Part shown: piece by piece, positions 17,283-25,270 of the stretch
Layout: every line of letters begins with the position of its first letter
Numbering within the stretch: the first letter of the stretch is position 1
Source of the DNA: Bacteroidales bacterium WCE2004
GTDB taxonomy: Bacteria > Bacteroidota > Bacteroidia > Bacteroidales > UBA932
Assembly: GCA_900167895.1 (NCBI GenBank)
Contig: FUZR01000001.1
Span: 663,144 to 727,143, forward strand
DNA: 64,000 nucleotides
Direction: 5' to 3'
The notes under the pieces: model-generated
What the model saw: the letters and a program-made list of their open reading frames with translations, nothing else
What the model was told of the DNA's origin: nothing
Database searches by the model: none
Translations under genes and position numbers: made by a program

Positions 17283-18572
17283 CTAGCGGGCGGGGCGCTC
17301 GGGGGCGACAGGATGCTCGCTGTCGAGCTGCTGCACCCAGGCGCGGAAATCGTTCCAGTCGTAATAGGGACCGGAGACCGGCGTGAGCTGCGGCAGGGAG
17401 ACTTCCCAGCCGTTGCGCAGGAGCTTGAAGAGGACGCGCGCGTCGCGCTTCGAGCGGTAGAGCACGAACTGGAGGTTGGCCGCCATCGGCGTGTCGTAGT
17501 TCTGGAACCAGTATTTCACCTCGTCGGCCTTCTGCGGCTGGAAGCCGCTTCCGTTGATGTTGAGCAGCGGGCAGAGGCCGTTGAACACGGTGTCGTGGCC
17601 GAAGCGGAAGTGGGCCTTGTACTGCCCGCCGGCGATGGCTTCGTCAGCGCCTGCGACGATGTCCAGCAGGAGCGGGATCTGCTGGTAGCGGTTGCCGGCG
17701 TGGTCCACGTACGCGACGTAGTTGTCGACTTCCCACAGGGCCAGCTGCTCTTCCGGCGTGAAAATGTCCTCCAGGAAATCTTCCTCGCAGTAGTTGTGGT
17801 AGCCGCTCATCACGGAGAAGAGCATCGAGACGAAGCGCGAGCGGCCGCCCCGCTCCTCCAGGAAGCCCCGGTCGGTGAAGAGCCGGTCCAGGATGCCGTC
17901 ATAATCGACGAGGCGGGCGGTAAAGGCGGCCGGAGACTCCGGGATGAGGACGCGGCCGCTGCGGCGGACGCGCAGGGGCGCCGGAGCGCTGGTCGCATTG
18001 ACGACCGGCATGTTGGTATGCAGGGAATTCAGCTCGATGTCGAGACGGGGCGCGTTCTTCTGCAGGCTCACGCAGAAGGCGCCCATGCTGACGATGGCGC
18101 GCTGCGAGGTGGACGAGCGGGCGGACACCTTGCCGCCTTTGGCGAACACGTCCGGGAAGCTCGCCACCATCCGGCGCGCGATCTCGGCGTGCTGCTCGCT
18201 GCCCAGTTCGACCAGGTCGCCGGTATTGATCAGCGGCGTCTGCATGAAGTCACGGAACTCGTTGTGGAGGCGCTCGCCGCGCTCGGTCAGCGCGCCGGCG
18301 CGGTAGGCCGCCTGCAGGACGTCACGGACGACCGTGTAGGCGTCGCTGGTCCAGGCATAGCGCGAGCCGTGACGGCCGTAATGGCTGATGTAGAAGGGCT
18401 TGAATCCCTTGGGCGCGGGCGTGAGGGCGGGCGCGTCAAAGCGGTACGGGCCCTCGCATCCGGAATTCTTCTGGCGGTCGGACGCTATGATGTCCAGGAC
18501 GTCATAGGACTGGCAGAACGCCTGCAGACCCGTCAGGGCCAGCAGGAGTACAAGGAGAAGTCTTTTGTTCAT
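17283..18572 (-). CDS. Histidine acid phosphatase, exported
   Basis: A 429-residue secreted branch-2 histidine phosphatase with signal peptide (LLLALTGLQAFCQ), RHGSR motif at 67-71 (His68 nucleophile) and HD pair at 326-327 (FRFGHDTVF). It is clearly paralogous to the N-terminal half of the 2290-4209 protein: both share YISHYGRHG and the ANLQFVLYRSKR-type block. It lacks the propeller extension. Its start overlaps the stop of alr by 4 bp (ATGA), so it is expressed with alr. Likely substrates are sugar or inositol phosphates. Confidence 0.9.
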   Translation of the reverse strand: MNKRLLLVLLLALTGLQAFCQSYDVLDIIASDRQKNSGCEGPYRFDAPALTPAPKGFKPFYISHYGRHGSRYAWTSDAYTVVRDVLQAAYRAGALTERGERLHNEFRDFMQTPLINTGDLVELGSEQHAEIARRMVASFPDVFAKGGKVSARSSTSQRAIVSMGAFCVSLQKNAPRLDIELNSLHTNMPVVNATSAPAPLRVRRSGRVLIPESPAAFTARLVDYDGILDRLFTDRGFLEERGGRSRFVSMLFSVMSGYHNYCEEDFLEDIFTPEEQLALWEVDNYVAYVDHAGNRYQQIPLLLDIVAGADEAIAGGQYKAHFRFGHDTVFNGLCPLLNINGSGFQPQKADEVKYWFQNYDTPMAANLQFVLYRSKRDARVLFKLLRNGWEVSLPQLTPVSGPYYDWNDFRAWVQQLDSEHPVAPERPAR

Positions 18573-19699
18573 TTTATTGTCGTTAAAGGGGTTCGCAGGA
18601 TAATCCGCTCGATGCGGCGCGGCACGGAAGTCAGGATCTCATAGGGGATGGTGCCGAGAATCTGCGCGAGCTCGCCCACGGTCGGGTCTTCGCCGAAGAT
18701 GGTCACGGTGTCGCCGACCTGCACGGGGATGCCGGTCACGTCGATCATGCACATGTCCATGCAGATGTTGCCGATGGTGGGGGCGCGGTGCCCGTTCACG
18801 CTGAACGAGGCGGCGCCGCAGCCGAAGTGGCGGTCCAGGCCGTCGGCGTAGCCGACCGGGATGGTGGCGATGACGGTCCCCGTCGGCGCCACATGCCCGT
18901 GGCGGCCATAGCCGATCGTGCCGTCCTCCGGTCCCAGGGTCTTGACCTGCAGGACCTTGACCTTGAGCGAAGCGACGGGCGCGAGGTGGACGTCCGGCAG
19001 GGCGCTGATGCCGTAGATGCCGATGCCCAGGCGGACCATGTCGTGCTGATACTGCGGGAAACGCTCGATGCCCGCGGAGTTGAGGATGTGCCACATCGGC
19101 CGGTAGCCGAGGGCGTCGGTGAGCGACTGCGCGTTGGCCTCGAACATCGCGATCTGGCCGAGCGTGAAGGCGTCCTCGGCGGGATCCTCCGCGGCGGCAA
19201 GATGCGAATAGATGCTCCGGACCCGGACCTCCGGGTGCACGGCGAGGAAATCCTTCAGCGCGGGCAGCTCGCCCGTCATGAAGCCGAGGCGGTGCATGCC
19301 GGTGTCCAGCTTGATGTGGACGGGAAAATCGCGCAGCCCCCGCGCACGCAGCTCGGCGCAGAGCGCCTCCAGCGTGTAGAGGTTGGGGATGCCCGGTTCC
19401 AGGCGGTTCTCGATGATCTCGGGGAAGAAGTCCGTCCCGGCCGTCAGGACCAGGATCGGCAGGGAGATACCGGCGCGGCGGAGCTCCACGCCCTCGACCG
19501 GCAGGGCGACGGCGAGGTAGTCCGCGCCTTCCTGCTGCATCATCGAGGCAAACTCGACGGCACCGTGTCCATAGGCGTTGGCCTTGACCAGGACCAGCAG
19601 CTTCGTGGACGGCTTCAGCCGGCCGCGGAAATACCGGTAGTTGCTCCTGCATGCGGGCAGGCGCAGCTCCAAACGTGAAAAATCATTCTCCCTGGACAT
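18569..19699 (-). CDS. alr: Alanine racemase
   Basis: PLP enzyme interconverting L- and D-alanine for peptidoglycan (376 residues). The PLP lysine is Lys39 in LVLVKANAYGHG; the second catalytic base is Tyr264 in TIGYGRHGHV; the C-terminal domain includes GNICMDMCMIDVT. Its -7 promoter element ends only 6 nt before the ATG. The downstream phosphatase is translationally coupled to it. Confidence 0.97.
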   Translation of the reverse strand: MSRENDFSRLELRLPACRSNYRYFRGRLKPSTKLLVLVKANAYGHGAVEFASMMQQEGADYLAVALPVEGVELRRAGISLPILVLTAGTDFFPEIIENRLEPGIPNLYTLEALCAELRARGLRDFPVHIKLDTGMHRLGFMTGELPALKDFLAVHPEVRVRSIYSHLAAAEDPAEDAFTLGQIAMFEANAQSLTDALGYRPMWHILNSAGIERFPQYQHDMVRLGIGIYGISALPDVHLAPVASLKVKVLQVKTLGPEDGTIGYGRHGHVAPTGTVIATIPVGYADGLDRHFGCGAASFSVNGHRAPTIGNICMDMCMIDVTGIPVQVGDTVTIFGEDPTVGELAQILGTIPYEILTSVPRRIERIILRTPLTTIK

Positions 19700-19705
19700 A
19701 TTTTA

Positions 19706-19713
19706 CAAAGATA
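19706..19713 (-). promoter_or_regulatory. -7 element of alr promoter
   Basis: On the minus strand this reads TATCTTTG, a perfect TAnnTTTG. Only 6 nt separate it from the alr ATG, so the mRNA would be leaderless or nearly so. Confidence 0.6.
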
Positions 19714-19777
19714 CTACTTTTTCCGGAAGGCTGTACTCCTCCCCCGCTTTCTCCGGGCAGGGCGGCAGATGAGCCCC

Positions 19778-19820
19778 GGAAAAAAAAGAACTGCCGGCCC
19801 GGAAAGGGTCGGCAGTTCTT
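19778..19820 (-). terminator. Intrinsic terminator of rpmH
   Basis: Minus-strand stem of 15 bp with one wobble pair (19806-19820 with 19786-19800) around a 5-nt loop. It is followed on the minus strand by a T-rich run (19778-19787). It lies 20 bp after the rpmH stop. Confidence 0.85.
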
Positions 19821-19840
19821 CTCCGTCGGGAGGGGCTGGA

Positions 19841-19993
19841 CTACCAGCGATCCTCGGAAGAGACGGTGAGCTTCTTGCGGCCGTGGGCGCGACGGGATGC
19901 GAGAACCCGGCGGCCATTCGGCGTGCTCATACGCTCGCGGAAGCCGTGCTTGTTGACACGCTTGCGGTTGGAGGGTTGAAAAGTCCTTTTCAT
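19841..19993 (-). CDS. rpmH: 50S ribosomal protein L34
   Basis: Fifty-residue basic ribosomal protein of the large subunit. It begins [20 protein letters not shown] and continues with [20 protein letters not shown], the diagnostic L34 sequence. It is preceded by an A-rich AAGAAG segment, has its own terminator, and has a -7 promoter motif inside the 3' end of rsmG (20028-20035). The usual rnpA partner is not adjacent. Confidence 0.97.
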   Translation of the reverse strand: MKRTFQPSNRKRVNKHGFRERMSTPNGRRVLASRRAHGRKKLTVSSEDRW

Positions 19994-20005
19994 ATCTTCT
20001 TTTTT

Positions 20006-20638
20006 TTAGTTTTCGAAAACGGGAGGGCAAAGGTAATCTTTTCCGATTTCAATTACAAATTTTTCTGCAAAATATTCATCTTTCAGCCATTCATCGACCC
20101 GCCAGGTGCGGATTTTGGCGGGGTCGACCTTGCATTTGCGGACGAGTTCGGAGATTTCGGCGTTGATGTCGCCGCCCTTCAGGTAGAGGATGCTGCGGCG
20201 GAATTTTCCCTTGACCCACGGGTAGAAGGTTTCGAGCGTGGTGACGGCGCGGGAGACGACCCAGTCGAAGGTCTCGGGGAGCGACTCGGCGCGGGCGTTG
20301 ACGGTGCGGACGTTCTGCAGGCCGAGCCCGTCGGCGACGGCCTGCGCGACCTTGACCTTCTTGCCGATGGAGTCGCACAGCGTGAACTGCGCCTGCGGGA
20401 ATTCGGTCGCAAGCGGGATGCCGGGGAAGCCGCCGCCGGTGCCGAGGTCCAGGATGGACGCGCCGTCGAAGCCGCCCGGATGGAAGCGGTCGATGTATTC
20501 GGCGATCGCGAGCGAATGGAGGATGTGGTGCTCATAGAGGCTGTCGATGTCCTTGCGGGACACAACGTTGATGCGCTCGTTCCACTCGCGGTAGAGGGCG
20601 ATCATCGGGGCGTATTCTTCCTTGGTCTTCATATTCAT
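20006..20638 (-). CDS. rsmG: 16S rRNA (guanine527-N7)-methyltransferase
   Basis: A 210-residue SAM-dependent methyltransferase (GidB) modifying G527 of 16S rRNA. Evidence: motif I ILDLGTGGGFPGIPLA (~78-93), the LCDSIGKKVKVAQAVA segment and VSRAVTTLETF, with ERINVVSRKDID near the N-terminus. The 5' untranslated region between its promoter (20765-20772) and ATG is almost entirely occupied by a 123-bp palindromic repeat. Confidence 0.95.
   Translation of the reverse strand: MNMKTKEEYAPMIALYREWNERINVVSRKDIDSLYEHHILHSLAIAEYIDRFHPGGFDGASILDLGTGGGFPGIPLATEFPQAQFTLCDSIGKKVKVAQAVADGLGLQNVRTVNARAESLPETFDWVVSRAVTTLETFYPWVKGKFRRSILYLKGGDINAEISELVRKCKVDPAKIRTWRVDEWLKDEYFAEKFVIEIGKDYLCPPVFEN
20028..20035 (-). 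promoter_or_regulatory. -7 element for rpmH
   Basis: Minus-strand TACCTTTG (TAnnTTTG) within the last codons of rsmG, 34 nt upstream of the rpmH ATG. Confidence 0.45.
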
Positions 20639-20641
20639 TTT

Positions 20642-20764
20642 CCGGCAGGACCGTGCCTCGCTGCGCGTCTCGCTCCGCGAGACCCCTCCCGACGCTTCGC
20701 TGCGGGCCCCTCCCTCTTACGTGCCGAGGGTGGCAACGTCGCAGCGAGGCACGGTCCTGTCCGG
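20642..20764 (+). repeat. Palindromic repeat, copy C (rsmG leader)
   Basis: Inverted arms 20642-20665 and 20740-20764 share CAGGACCGTGCCTCGCTGCG exactly, with one extra base further out next to the flanking CCGG. The interior holds a second hairpin (GTCTCGC / GCGAGAC). The central part aligns by eye with the cores of the rsmF and dnaX copies (shared blocks such as TTACG, GCC and GGGTGGC), but is diverged. The distal arm CCGGCAGGAC is the same as in the rsmF copy. Orientation (+) is set by matching the rsmF copy, so it is antisense to rsmG. Confidence 0.8.
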
Positions 20765-20772
20765 CAAAGATA
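20765..20772 (-). promoter_or_regulatory. -7 element of rsmG promoter
   Basis: Minus-strand TATCTTTG (TAnnTTTG) immediately outside the palindromic repeat. Transcription from here would place the whole hairpin in the rsmG 5' leader. Confidence 0.5.
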
Positions 20773-20787
20773 CGAAAAAATCGGACG

Positions 20788-21558
20788 TCAGGGCCGGAAG
20801 GCGGGGTGGCGGTAGCTCAGGACGGCGCAATAGAGCGAGATGAGCAGGAGGGGCAGGTGGACGAATCCCAGCCAGACGGTGCCCGGATTGAAGAAGCTGC
20901 CCATGTTGTAGCAGCCGATGATGAAGCCGACAAGGGCGGTGATCCGGTAGGTGACCACGTTGACCTGCGGCAGGTTGAGGGTCAGGACCGTCAGGAAAAG
21001 CGGCGTGGTCAGGCAGAAGGCCGTGGCGGTGTTGCGGGTGAAGAAATGCAGCGGGGCCAGGTCCGCCGCACCCCGCAGGGTGAAGGGGCACCAGTACGCG
21101 AACAGGGCGAGGGCGATCATCCAGGCATACTTCCAACGGAAGTTGCCGAAATCATAGCTACCCTGTGGGCGGAGCGCCTCCCGGATCCAGACATAGGCCA
21201 CGAACAGGAACATCACCAGGTTGACCGTGACGACGCTGAACCCGTACCGCTCCGTGAAGGCCACGTTCTGGATGAAGGCGAAGGCCAGGTACGACAGTGC
21301 CACATAGGCGTTGAACAGCGTACGGACCCGGTTCCGGAAAACCAGGAGCAGGACCAGGAACAGGAGCGAGACGCTCTGGAACAGGATATTCCAGTCGCCC
21401 AGTTGCATCTGGGGTGCGCCTGCGAGGGTCGCCGGGATGATCCGCCCGATGTCCTGCGGGGCGAAGTTGCGCGAGGCGAACGGCATCAGTACCGTCTGCG
21501 CGAGCAGCAGCAGGGCGAAGAACCACCAGCGTGCCGAAATCTTTTTCAGTTTCTCCAT
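20788..21558 (-). CDS. Multi-pass membrane protein, unknown function
   Basis: A 256-residue hydrophobic protein with about seven predicted membrane segments (for example WWFFALLLLAQTVLMPF at 11-27, SVSLLFLVLLLVF at ~62, WMIALALFAYWCPF at ~150, LGFVHLPLLLISLYCAVLS at the end). I recognise no catalytic motif. It is the last gene of a tightly packed minus-strand operon (1-bp gap) with a winged-helix regulator and another membrane protein, so a membrane or transport-related role under that regulator is likely. Confidence 0.75.
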   Translation of the reverse strand: MEKLKKISARWWFFALLLLAQTVLMPFASRNFAPQDIGRIIPATLAGAPQMQLGDWNILFQSVSLLFLVLLLVFRNRVRTLFNAYVALSYLAFAFIQNVAFTERYGFSVVTVNLVMFLFVAYVWIREALRPQGSYDFGNFRWKYAWMIALALFAYWCPFTLRGAADLAPLHFFTRNTATAFCLTTPLFLTVLTLNLPQVNVVTYRITALVGFIIGCYNMGSFFNPGTVWLGFVHLPLLLISLYCAVLSYRHPAFRP

Positions 21559-21559
21559 C

Positions 21560-21844
21560 TTATTTTCCGATATAAGAACGCAGGGCCTCGACGTAGGCGG
21601 CGAAGGCCGCGCGGCCCGCGTCGGTGACGCGGCAGGCCGTGCGGGGTTTCTTGCCCTGATACCCCTTCTCGACCGCGATGTAGCCGGCGGCCGCGAGCTT
21701 GTCCAGCTGGACGCTCAGGTTGCCCGCCGTGGCGCCGGTCTGCCGGCGCAGATAGACAAAGTCCGCCTCCTCCACCCCGATCAGGACGGACATCACCGCC
21801 AGGCGGAGCTCCGAATGGAGGAGCGGGTCGAGCCGGTCGAACAT
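21560..21844 (-). CDS. Winged-helix DNA-binding protein (HTH_34 type)
   Basis: A 94-residue MarR/ArsR-like regulator. The recognition region is VYLRRQTGATAGNLSVQLDK (~30-49), followed by the wing (YIAVEKGYQGKKPRTACRVT) and a C-terminal helix. This small-regulator type is common in Bacteroidota next to membrane-protein genes. It lies 1 bp from both neighbours. A palindrome occupying the spacer of the operon promoter (22451-22465) is the best candidate for its own operator. Confidence 0.85.
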   Translation of the reverse strand: MFDRLDPLLHSELRLAVMSVLIGVEEADFVYLRRQTGATAGNLSVQLDKLAAAGYIAVEKGYQGKKPRTACRVTDAGRAAFAAYVEALRSYIGK

Positions 21845-21845
21845 A

Positions 21846-22415
21846 CTACTTGCGCAACTTGATGGCGAGACCGGTCAGGACAAGGACCACGGCCGCGCCG
21901 GTGAAAACGAGGACCTGGTCGGCGGCGGTGGCGAGGGCGCCGGCGGCGCAGGCGCCACCCAGCCCCACTACGGCACCGGCCACGATGACCGGCCAGCTCT
22001 TGAGGATGACGCCGGAGACGGACTCGGCGAGCCCGAGCAGCAGGATGACCACCAGGGTCAGGGGAATCGGGAAAGCGGACGCCAGGCCGCTGACCGAAAA
22101 GGCGAAGAAGGCAAAGACGCCCCAGACCGCCCCGAGCAGCCGGGTGATGAAGCTCTGCGGGACCACGGACTTGCGGGCCAGCGTGGCCGCGACTGGATAG
22201 CCGACCAGCGGCATGCCGAGCCAGAGGAGGTTCCAGACCGGATTGCCGGTCCGGTTCCAGCAGAGCCAGACGGCCAGGGAGAAGACCATGAGGACGACGC
22301 CCCACAGCAGGAAAAACTTGCCGCTGCCGGCCAGGACGGCGCGGCGGTTGCCCTCCAGGGTCTCGTTGATGAGGGCGAGGCTCCGCTCGGGCGTAAGGTT
22401 CTTGTCAGTATCCAT
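21846..22415 (-). CDS. Small multi-pass membrane protein, unknown function
   Basis: A 189-residue protein with a charged N-terminal segment (~35 residues, TPERSLALINETLEGNRRAV) followed by about five membrane segments (FFLLWGVVLMVFSLAVWLCW, LLWLGMPLVGYPVAATLA and others). First gene of the operon with the winged-helix regulator and the 256-residue membrane protein. No family assigned with certainty. Confidence 0.75.
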   Translation of the reverse strand: MDTDKNLTPERSLALINETLEGNRRAVLAGSGKFFLLWGVVLMVFSLAVWLCWNRTGNPVWNLLWLGMPLVGYPVAATLARKSVVPQSFITRLLGAVWGVFAFFAFSVSGLASAFPIPLTLVVILLLGLAESVSGVILKSWPVIVAGAVVGLGGACAAGALATAADQVLVFTGAAVVLVLTGLAIKLRK

Positions 22416-22437
22416 GATGAATTTGGTTTTGTGACCG

Positions 22438-22469
22438 CAAATATAAACCAGTTTATGTTATAAACCAAA
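22438..22469 (-). promoter_or_regulatory. Promoter of the membrane-protein/winged-helix operon with palindromic spacer
   Basis: Minus-strand -33 TTTG (22466-22469), 20-bp spacer and -7 TATATTTG (22438-22445). The spacer contains the palindrome GTTTAT-gtt-ATAAAC (22451-22465), and TGGTTTATA occurs twice across the region. An operator sitting between the promoter elements would block RNA polymerase directly. Confidence 0.55.
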
Positions 22470-22488
22470 TATTTTTCCGATTAATTAT

Positions 22489-22496
22489 TATCTTTG
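22489..22496 (+). promoter_or_regulatory. -7 element of mscS-like gene
   Basis: TATCTTTG, a perfect TAnnTTTG, ending 5 nt before the GTG start at 22502. Confidence 0.55.
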
Positions 22497-22501
22497 TTTT
22501 C

Positions 22502-23449
22502 GTGAAAACTTTACTTACCCTCCTGATTCAAGCCAGTCCTGTCTCCGAGGAAGAAATCGTCAGCAAGGCCGATTCGGCCAAGGTGGCGCTGCAGCAATTC
22601 ACGGAGCAGCTGACCTCTGACCCGGGCACGGCCCTGCAGGGTCTCGGCCGTACCGCCCTCCAGTTCGGACTCAAAGTCCTGGCCGCGCTTGCCATCTACA
22701 TCGCAGGCGCCTGGATCATCAAGCGCATCAAGAACGGTCTGAAGAAGATGTTCGAGCGCCGGAAGACCGACCGCGCGATGGCGTCTTTCATCTCCAGCTT
22801 CGTGTCCATCGCCCTGACGGTCGTCCTGATCATCGTGGTGATCGGCACGCTCGGGATCAACACCACTTCCCTCGCCGCCCTGCTGGCCGCAGGCGGCATG
22901 GCCATCGGCATGGCGCTCAGCGGCACGATGCAGAACTTCGCCGGCGGCCTGATGATCATGGCGTTCAAGCCCTTCAAGGCCGGCGACTTCATCGAGGCCC
23001 AGGGCTATGCCGGCGTGGTGAACGAAGTCACCATCGTGGGCACGCACCTCACCACCACCGACAACCGCAACGTCATCCTGCCCAACGGCGCGCTGTCCAA
23101 CGGCAACATCGTCAACTACACCCACTACAAGATGCGCCGCATCGACATCCCCGTGTGTGTGGAATACGGCACCGACGCGGCCGCCTGCAAGGCGAAGCTC
23201 CTGGAGATCGTCAAGGCCGACGCGCGCGTGCTGGACGGCACCACGCGCGGCGCCGCCGACCCGCTCGTGGCCGTGCAGAAGCTGGCCGACAGCTCGGTCG
23301 ACTTCCTCGTGCGCATCTGGGTGAAGGGCGCGGACTACTGGCCCGTGCAGTTCGACCTGACCGAGCAGATCTACACGGAGCTGCCGAAGGCGGGCATCCA
23401 GTTCCCGTTCCCGCAGATGGACGTGCACGTCCACCAGGCCGGCAACTAG
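22502..23449 (+). CDS. Small-conductance mechanosensitive channel, MscS family
   Basis: A 315-residue inner-membrane channel that opens under membrane tension. It has an N-terminal periplasmic/helical region (~1-55), three membrane helices (~60-150) with the pore helix AALLAAGGMAIGMALSGTMQNFAGG, and the beta/alpha cytoplasmic domain (GDFIEAQGYAGVVNEVTIVGT, TTDNRNVILPNG). The start is GTG just downstream of the promoter. Its 3' end overlaps the convergent nucleotidyltransferase gene by 4 bp. Confidence 0.94.
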   Translation: MKTLLTLLIQASPVSEEEIVSKADSAKVALQQFTEQLTSDPGTALQGLGRTALQFGLKVLAALAIYIAGAWIIKRIKNGLKKMFERRKTDRAMASFISSFVSIALTVVLIIVVIGTLGINTTSLAALLAAGGMAIGMALSGTMQNFAGGLMIMAFKPFKAGDFIEAQGYAGVVNEVTIVGTHLTTTDNRNVILPNGALSNGNIVNYTHYKMRRIDIPVCVEYGTDAAACKAKLLEIVKADARVLDGTTRGAADPLVAVQKLADSSVDFLVRIWVKGADYWPVQFDLTEQIYTELPKAGIQFPFPQMDVHVHQAGN

Positions 23450-24180
23450 CGGCTCAGCAACGCATTCGCCTCCGCCAGCTTGGCGGGGCTTCCGATATCG
23501 ATCAGATGAAGGTCCGGGGCCAGCACGCCCCGGATCTTGTTTTCCGCGGCCTGCTGCAGGTAGAAATCGATGATGGAGAATTTCTCCGGCCAGGAGGCCA
23601 TCCTGTCGAAGACCGCCTCGGAGACGATGTGGATGCCGCAGAAGGAGTAGCGGCGATATTTCGAAGGATCGAAGTCCGGCAGGAACGGGCTCTTGACCTC
23701 GCCCGTGCGGACGTTGGTCCAGCCGACCAGGCGCATCCCGTCGTCGAAGAGGAGGTAACGGTCGGCGGGGGCGTCGACGAGCAGCAGCGTCGCGAGGCTC
23801 TGCGGGTCGTCCTGCGCGAGGAACCAGCGGACGTCCAGGTCGCTGAGGATATCCACGTTGTGGACGAGGAAGCGCCCGGCGGGCGAAGCGAGCAGGGGCG
23901 CCGCGTGCCGGATGCCGCCGCCGGTCTCGAGCGGCTCGCGCTCCTCGCGCGAAATGGCCACGGGCACGCCGAAATTGTCCTTCTCCGCCAGGAAGCGTTC
24001 GATCTGCTCCGAGAAATGGTGGACGTTGACCACGAACGAATCCAGCCCCGCGTCGCGTAGCTTGCACAGCACGCGCTCGAGCATCGGCACGCCCGCCACG
24101 GGGACGAGCGCCTTGGGCATCGTGTCCGTGAGCGGCCTCAGGCGCGTCCCCAGGCCGGCGGCGAAGATCAGCGCTTTCAT
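23446..24180 (-). CDS. Sugar-1-phosphate nucleotidyltransferase, MurU-like
   Basis: A 244-residue NTP_transferase enzyme with the signature MKALIFAAGLGTRLRPLTDT and PKALVPVAG. The ATG at 24180 is preferred because the family starts here and it overlaps the upstream kinase gene as ATGA; the frame continues upstream without family similarity. MurU attaches UMP to MurNAc-1-phosphate in peptidoglycan recycling, and in Pseudomonas its partner is the kinase AmgK. The same kinase-uridylyltransferase pairing here supports that role. Mannose-1-phosphate guanylyltransferase is an alternative. Confidence 0.85.
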   Translation of the reverse strand: MKALIFAAGLGTRLRPLTDTMPKALVPVAGVPMLERVLCKLRDAGLDSFVVNVHHFSEQIERFLAEKDNFGVPVAISREEREPLETGGGIRHAAPLLASPAGRFLVHNVDILSDLDVRWFLAQDDPQSLATLLLVDAPADRYLLFDDGMRLVGWTNVRTGEVKSPFLPDFDPSKYRRYSFCGIHIVSEAVFDRMASWPEKFSIIDFYLQQAAENKIRGVLAPDLHLIDIGSPAKLAEANALLSR

Positions 24181-25211
24181 AAGGCCACCTCCACGCCGGG
24201 CAGGATGGTCCGGCCGTCCCATTCCGCAGCGAGCCGCTGCAGGACTTCAGTCAGATAAGGATACCGCGCGAAGGGCTCGGCGGTCAGCTCCCGGAAGGCG
24301 CGCAGCACCGTCGGGATGCAGTCCAGGAAGAGCTGCTTGCGCTCCACCAGGCCCCGGAAGCCGTAGGCGCCCGTCTCCTGGAGCAGGCGCACCAGCGTCA
24401 GCAGGCGGTACTGGCGGTAGAATTCCGGCTCGTCCACGGGCCGGAAGGCGTCGAGCGCGCGCAGGTAGACCAGCTCCAGCTCGCGCCGCAGCGCCGCGTC
24501 GAAATGCGTCCCCGCGTTCCACAGGAACGACGCGAGGTCGTACTGCACCGGCCCGCGGCGGCCGCCCTGGAAGTCGACGAAGCAGGGTTCGCCGTCCTTG
24601 ATCATGACGTTGCGCGCCTGGAAATCGCGATACATGAAGGTATCGCCCGCGAACCCGAGCGCGTCCGCGCGCAGGCGGTCGAAGTCGTCCTGCAGGCGAA
24701 TCTCGTTGAACTCAAGCCCCGTGAGCTTGAGGAAATCGTATTTGAAATAATTGAGGTCGAAATCCACCATCCGGGCGTTGAACTCCCGGTCCGGGAAACA
24801 GACGTCCCAGTCGAAACCCGCCCCGACCTTGAACTGCACGGCGGGCAGCAGGGCCATCGTGTCGTGCAGCCAGTCCCGCTGCTGCCGCGTGAAGGAGCCG
24901 TCCGCGAGGGCGGGCTTGAGGAGCTCGAAGAGCTGGCCGTCGCCCAGGTCCTCCTGCAGGTAGGCCATCCCGTCCGGCGACACGCCGTAGACCGCCGGGG
25001 CGTGGAGCCCCTGCGCGCAGAACTGCGCGTCGAGCGCGAGGAAGGCGCGGTTCTCGGCCGGGTTGGTCCCGATGCAGCCGATCACGGTGCCGCCCTCCCC
25101 GCTCATCCGGTAATACCTGCGGGCGCTGCCCGAGAGGGGCAGCAGGTCGCACGCGTCCGGCGTGCAGCCGGACCAGTCGCGATAGAGTCGGGTAAGTCTG
25201 TCCATATTCAT
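24177..25211 (-). CDS. Anomeric amino-sugar kinase, AmgK-like (APH family)
   Basis: A 344-residue aminoglycoside-phosphotransferase-fold kinase, probably making MurNAc/GlcNAc-1-phosphate for MurU in cell-wall recycling. The catalytic loop reads MYRDFQARNVM (~204-214), with Arg where many APH kinases have His, then CFVDFQGGRRGPVQYDLAS with the metal-binding Asp. It overlaps the nucleotidyltransferase by 4 bp. Two Met codons are close at the start (25211 and 25205); the first is given. Confidence 0.85.
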   Translation of the reverse strand: MNMDRLTRLYRDWSGCTPDACDLLPLSGSARRYYRMSGEGGTVIGCIGTNPAENRAFLALDAQFCAQGLHAPAVYGVSPDGMAYLQEDLGDGQLFELLKPALADGSFTRQQRDWLHDTMALLPAVQFKVGAGFDWDVCFPDREFNARMVDFDLNYFKYDFLKLTGLEFNEIRLQDDFDRLRADALGFAGDTFMYRDFQARNVMIKDGEPCFVDFQGGRRGPVQYDLASFLWNAGTHFDAALRRELELVYLRALDAFRPVDEPEFYRQYRLLTLVRLLQETGAYGFRGLVERKQLFLDCIPTVLRAFRELTAEPFARYPYLTEVLQRLAAEWDGRTILPGVEVAL

Positions 25212-25252
25212 CTACGAATGTACGCACTTTTTGAGAATCTCCCAAAAGTCCT

Positions 25253-25260
25253 TAACTTTG
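25253..25260 (+). promoter_or_regulatory. -7 element of porin gene
   Basis: TAACTTTG (TAnnTTTG), 10 nt before the ATG at 25271. Confidence 0.55.
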
Positions 25261-25270
25261 TAAATTGTCT

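Noticed and set aside
20802..20835. GGTAGCTCAG-like string resembling a tRNA D-arm
   Set aside because: It lies within the coding sequence of a membrane protein and no matching acceptor, anticodon or T-arm could be folded.
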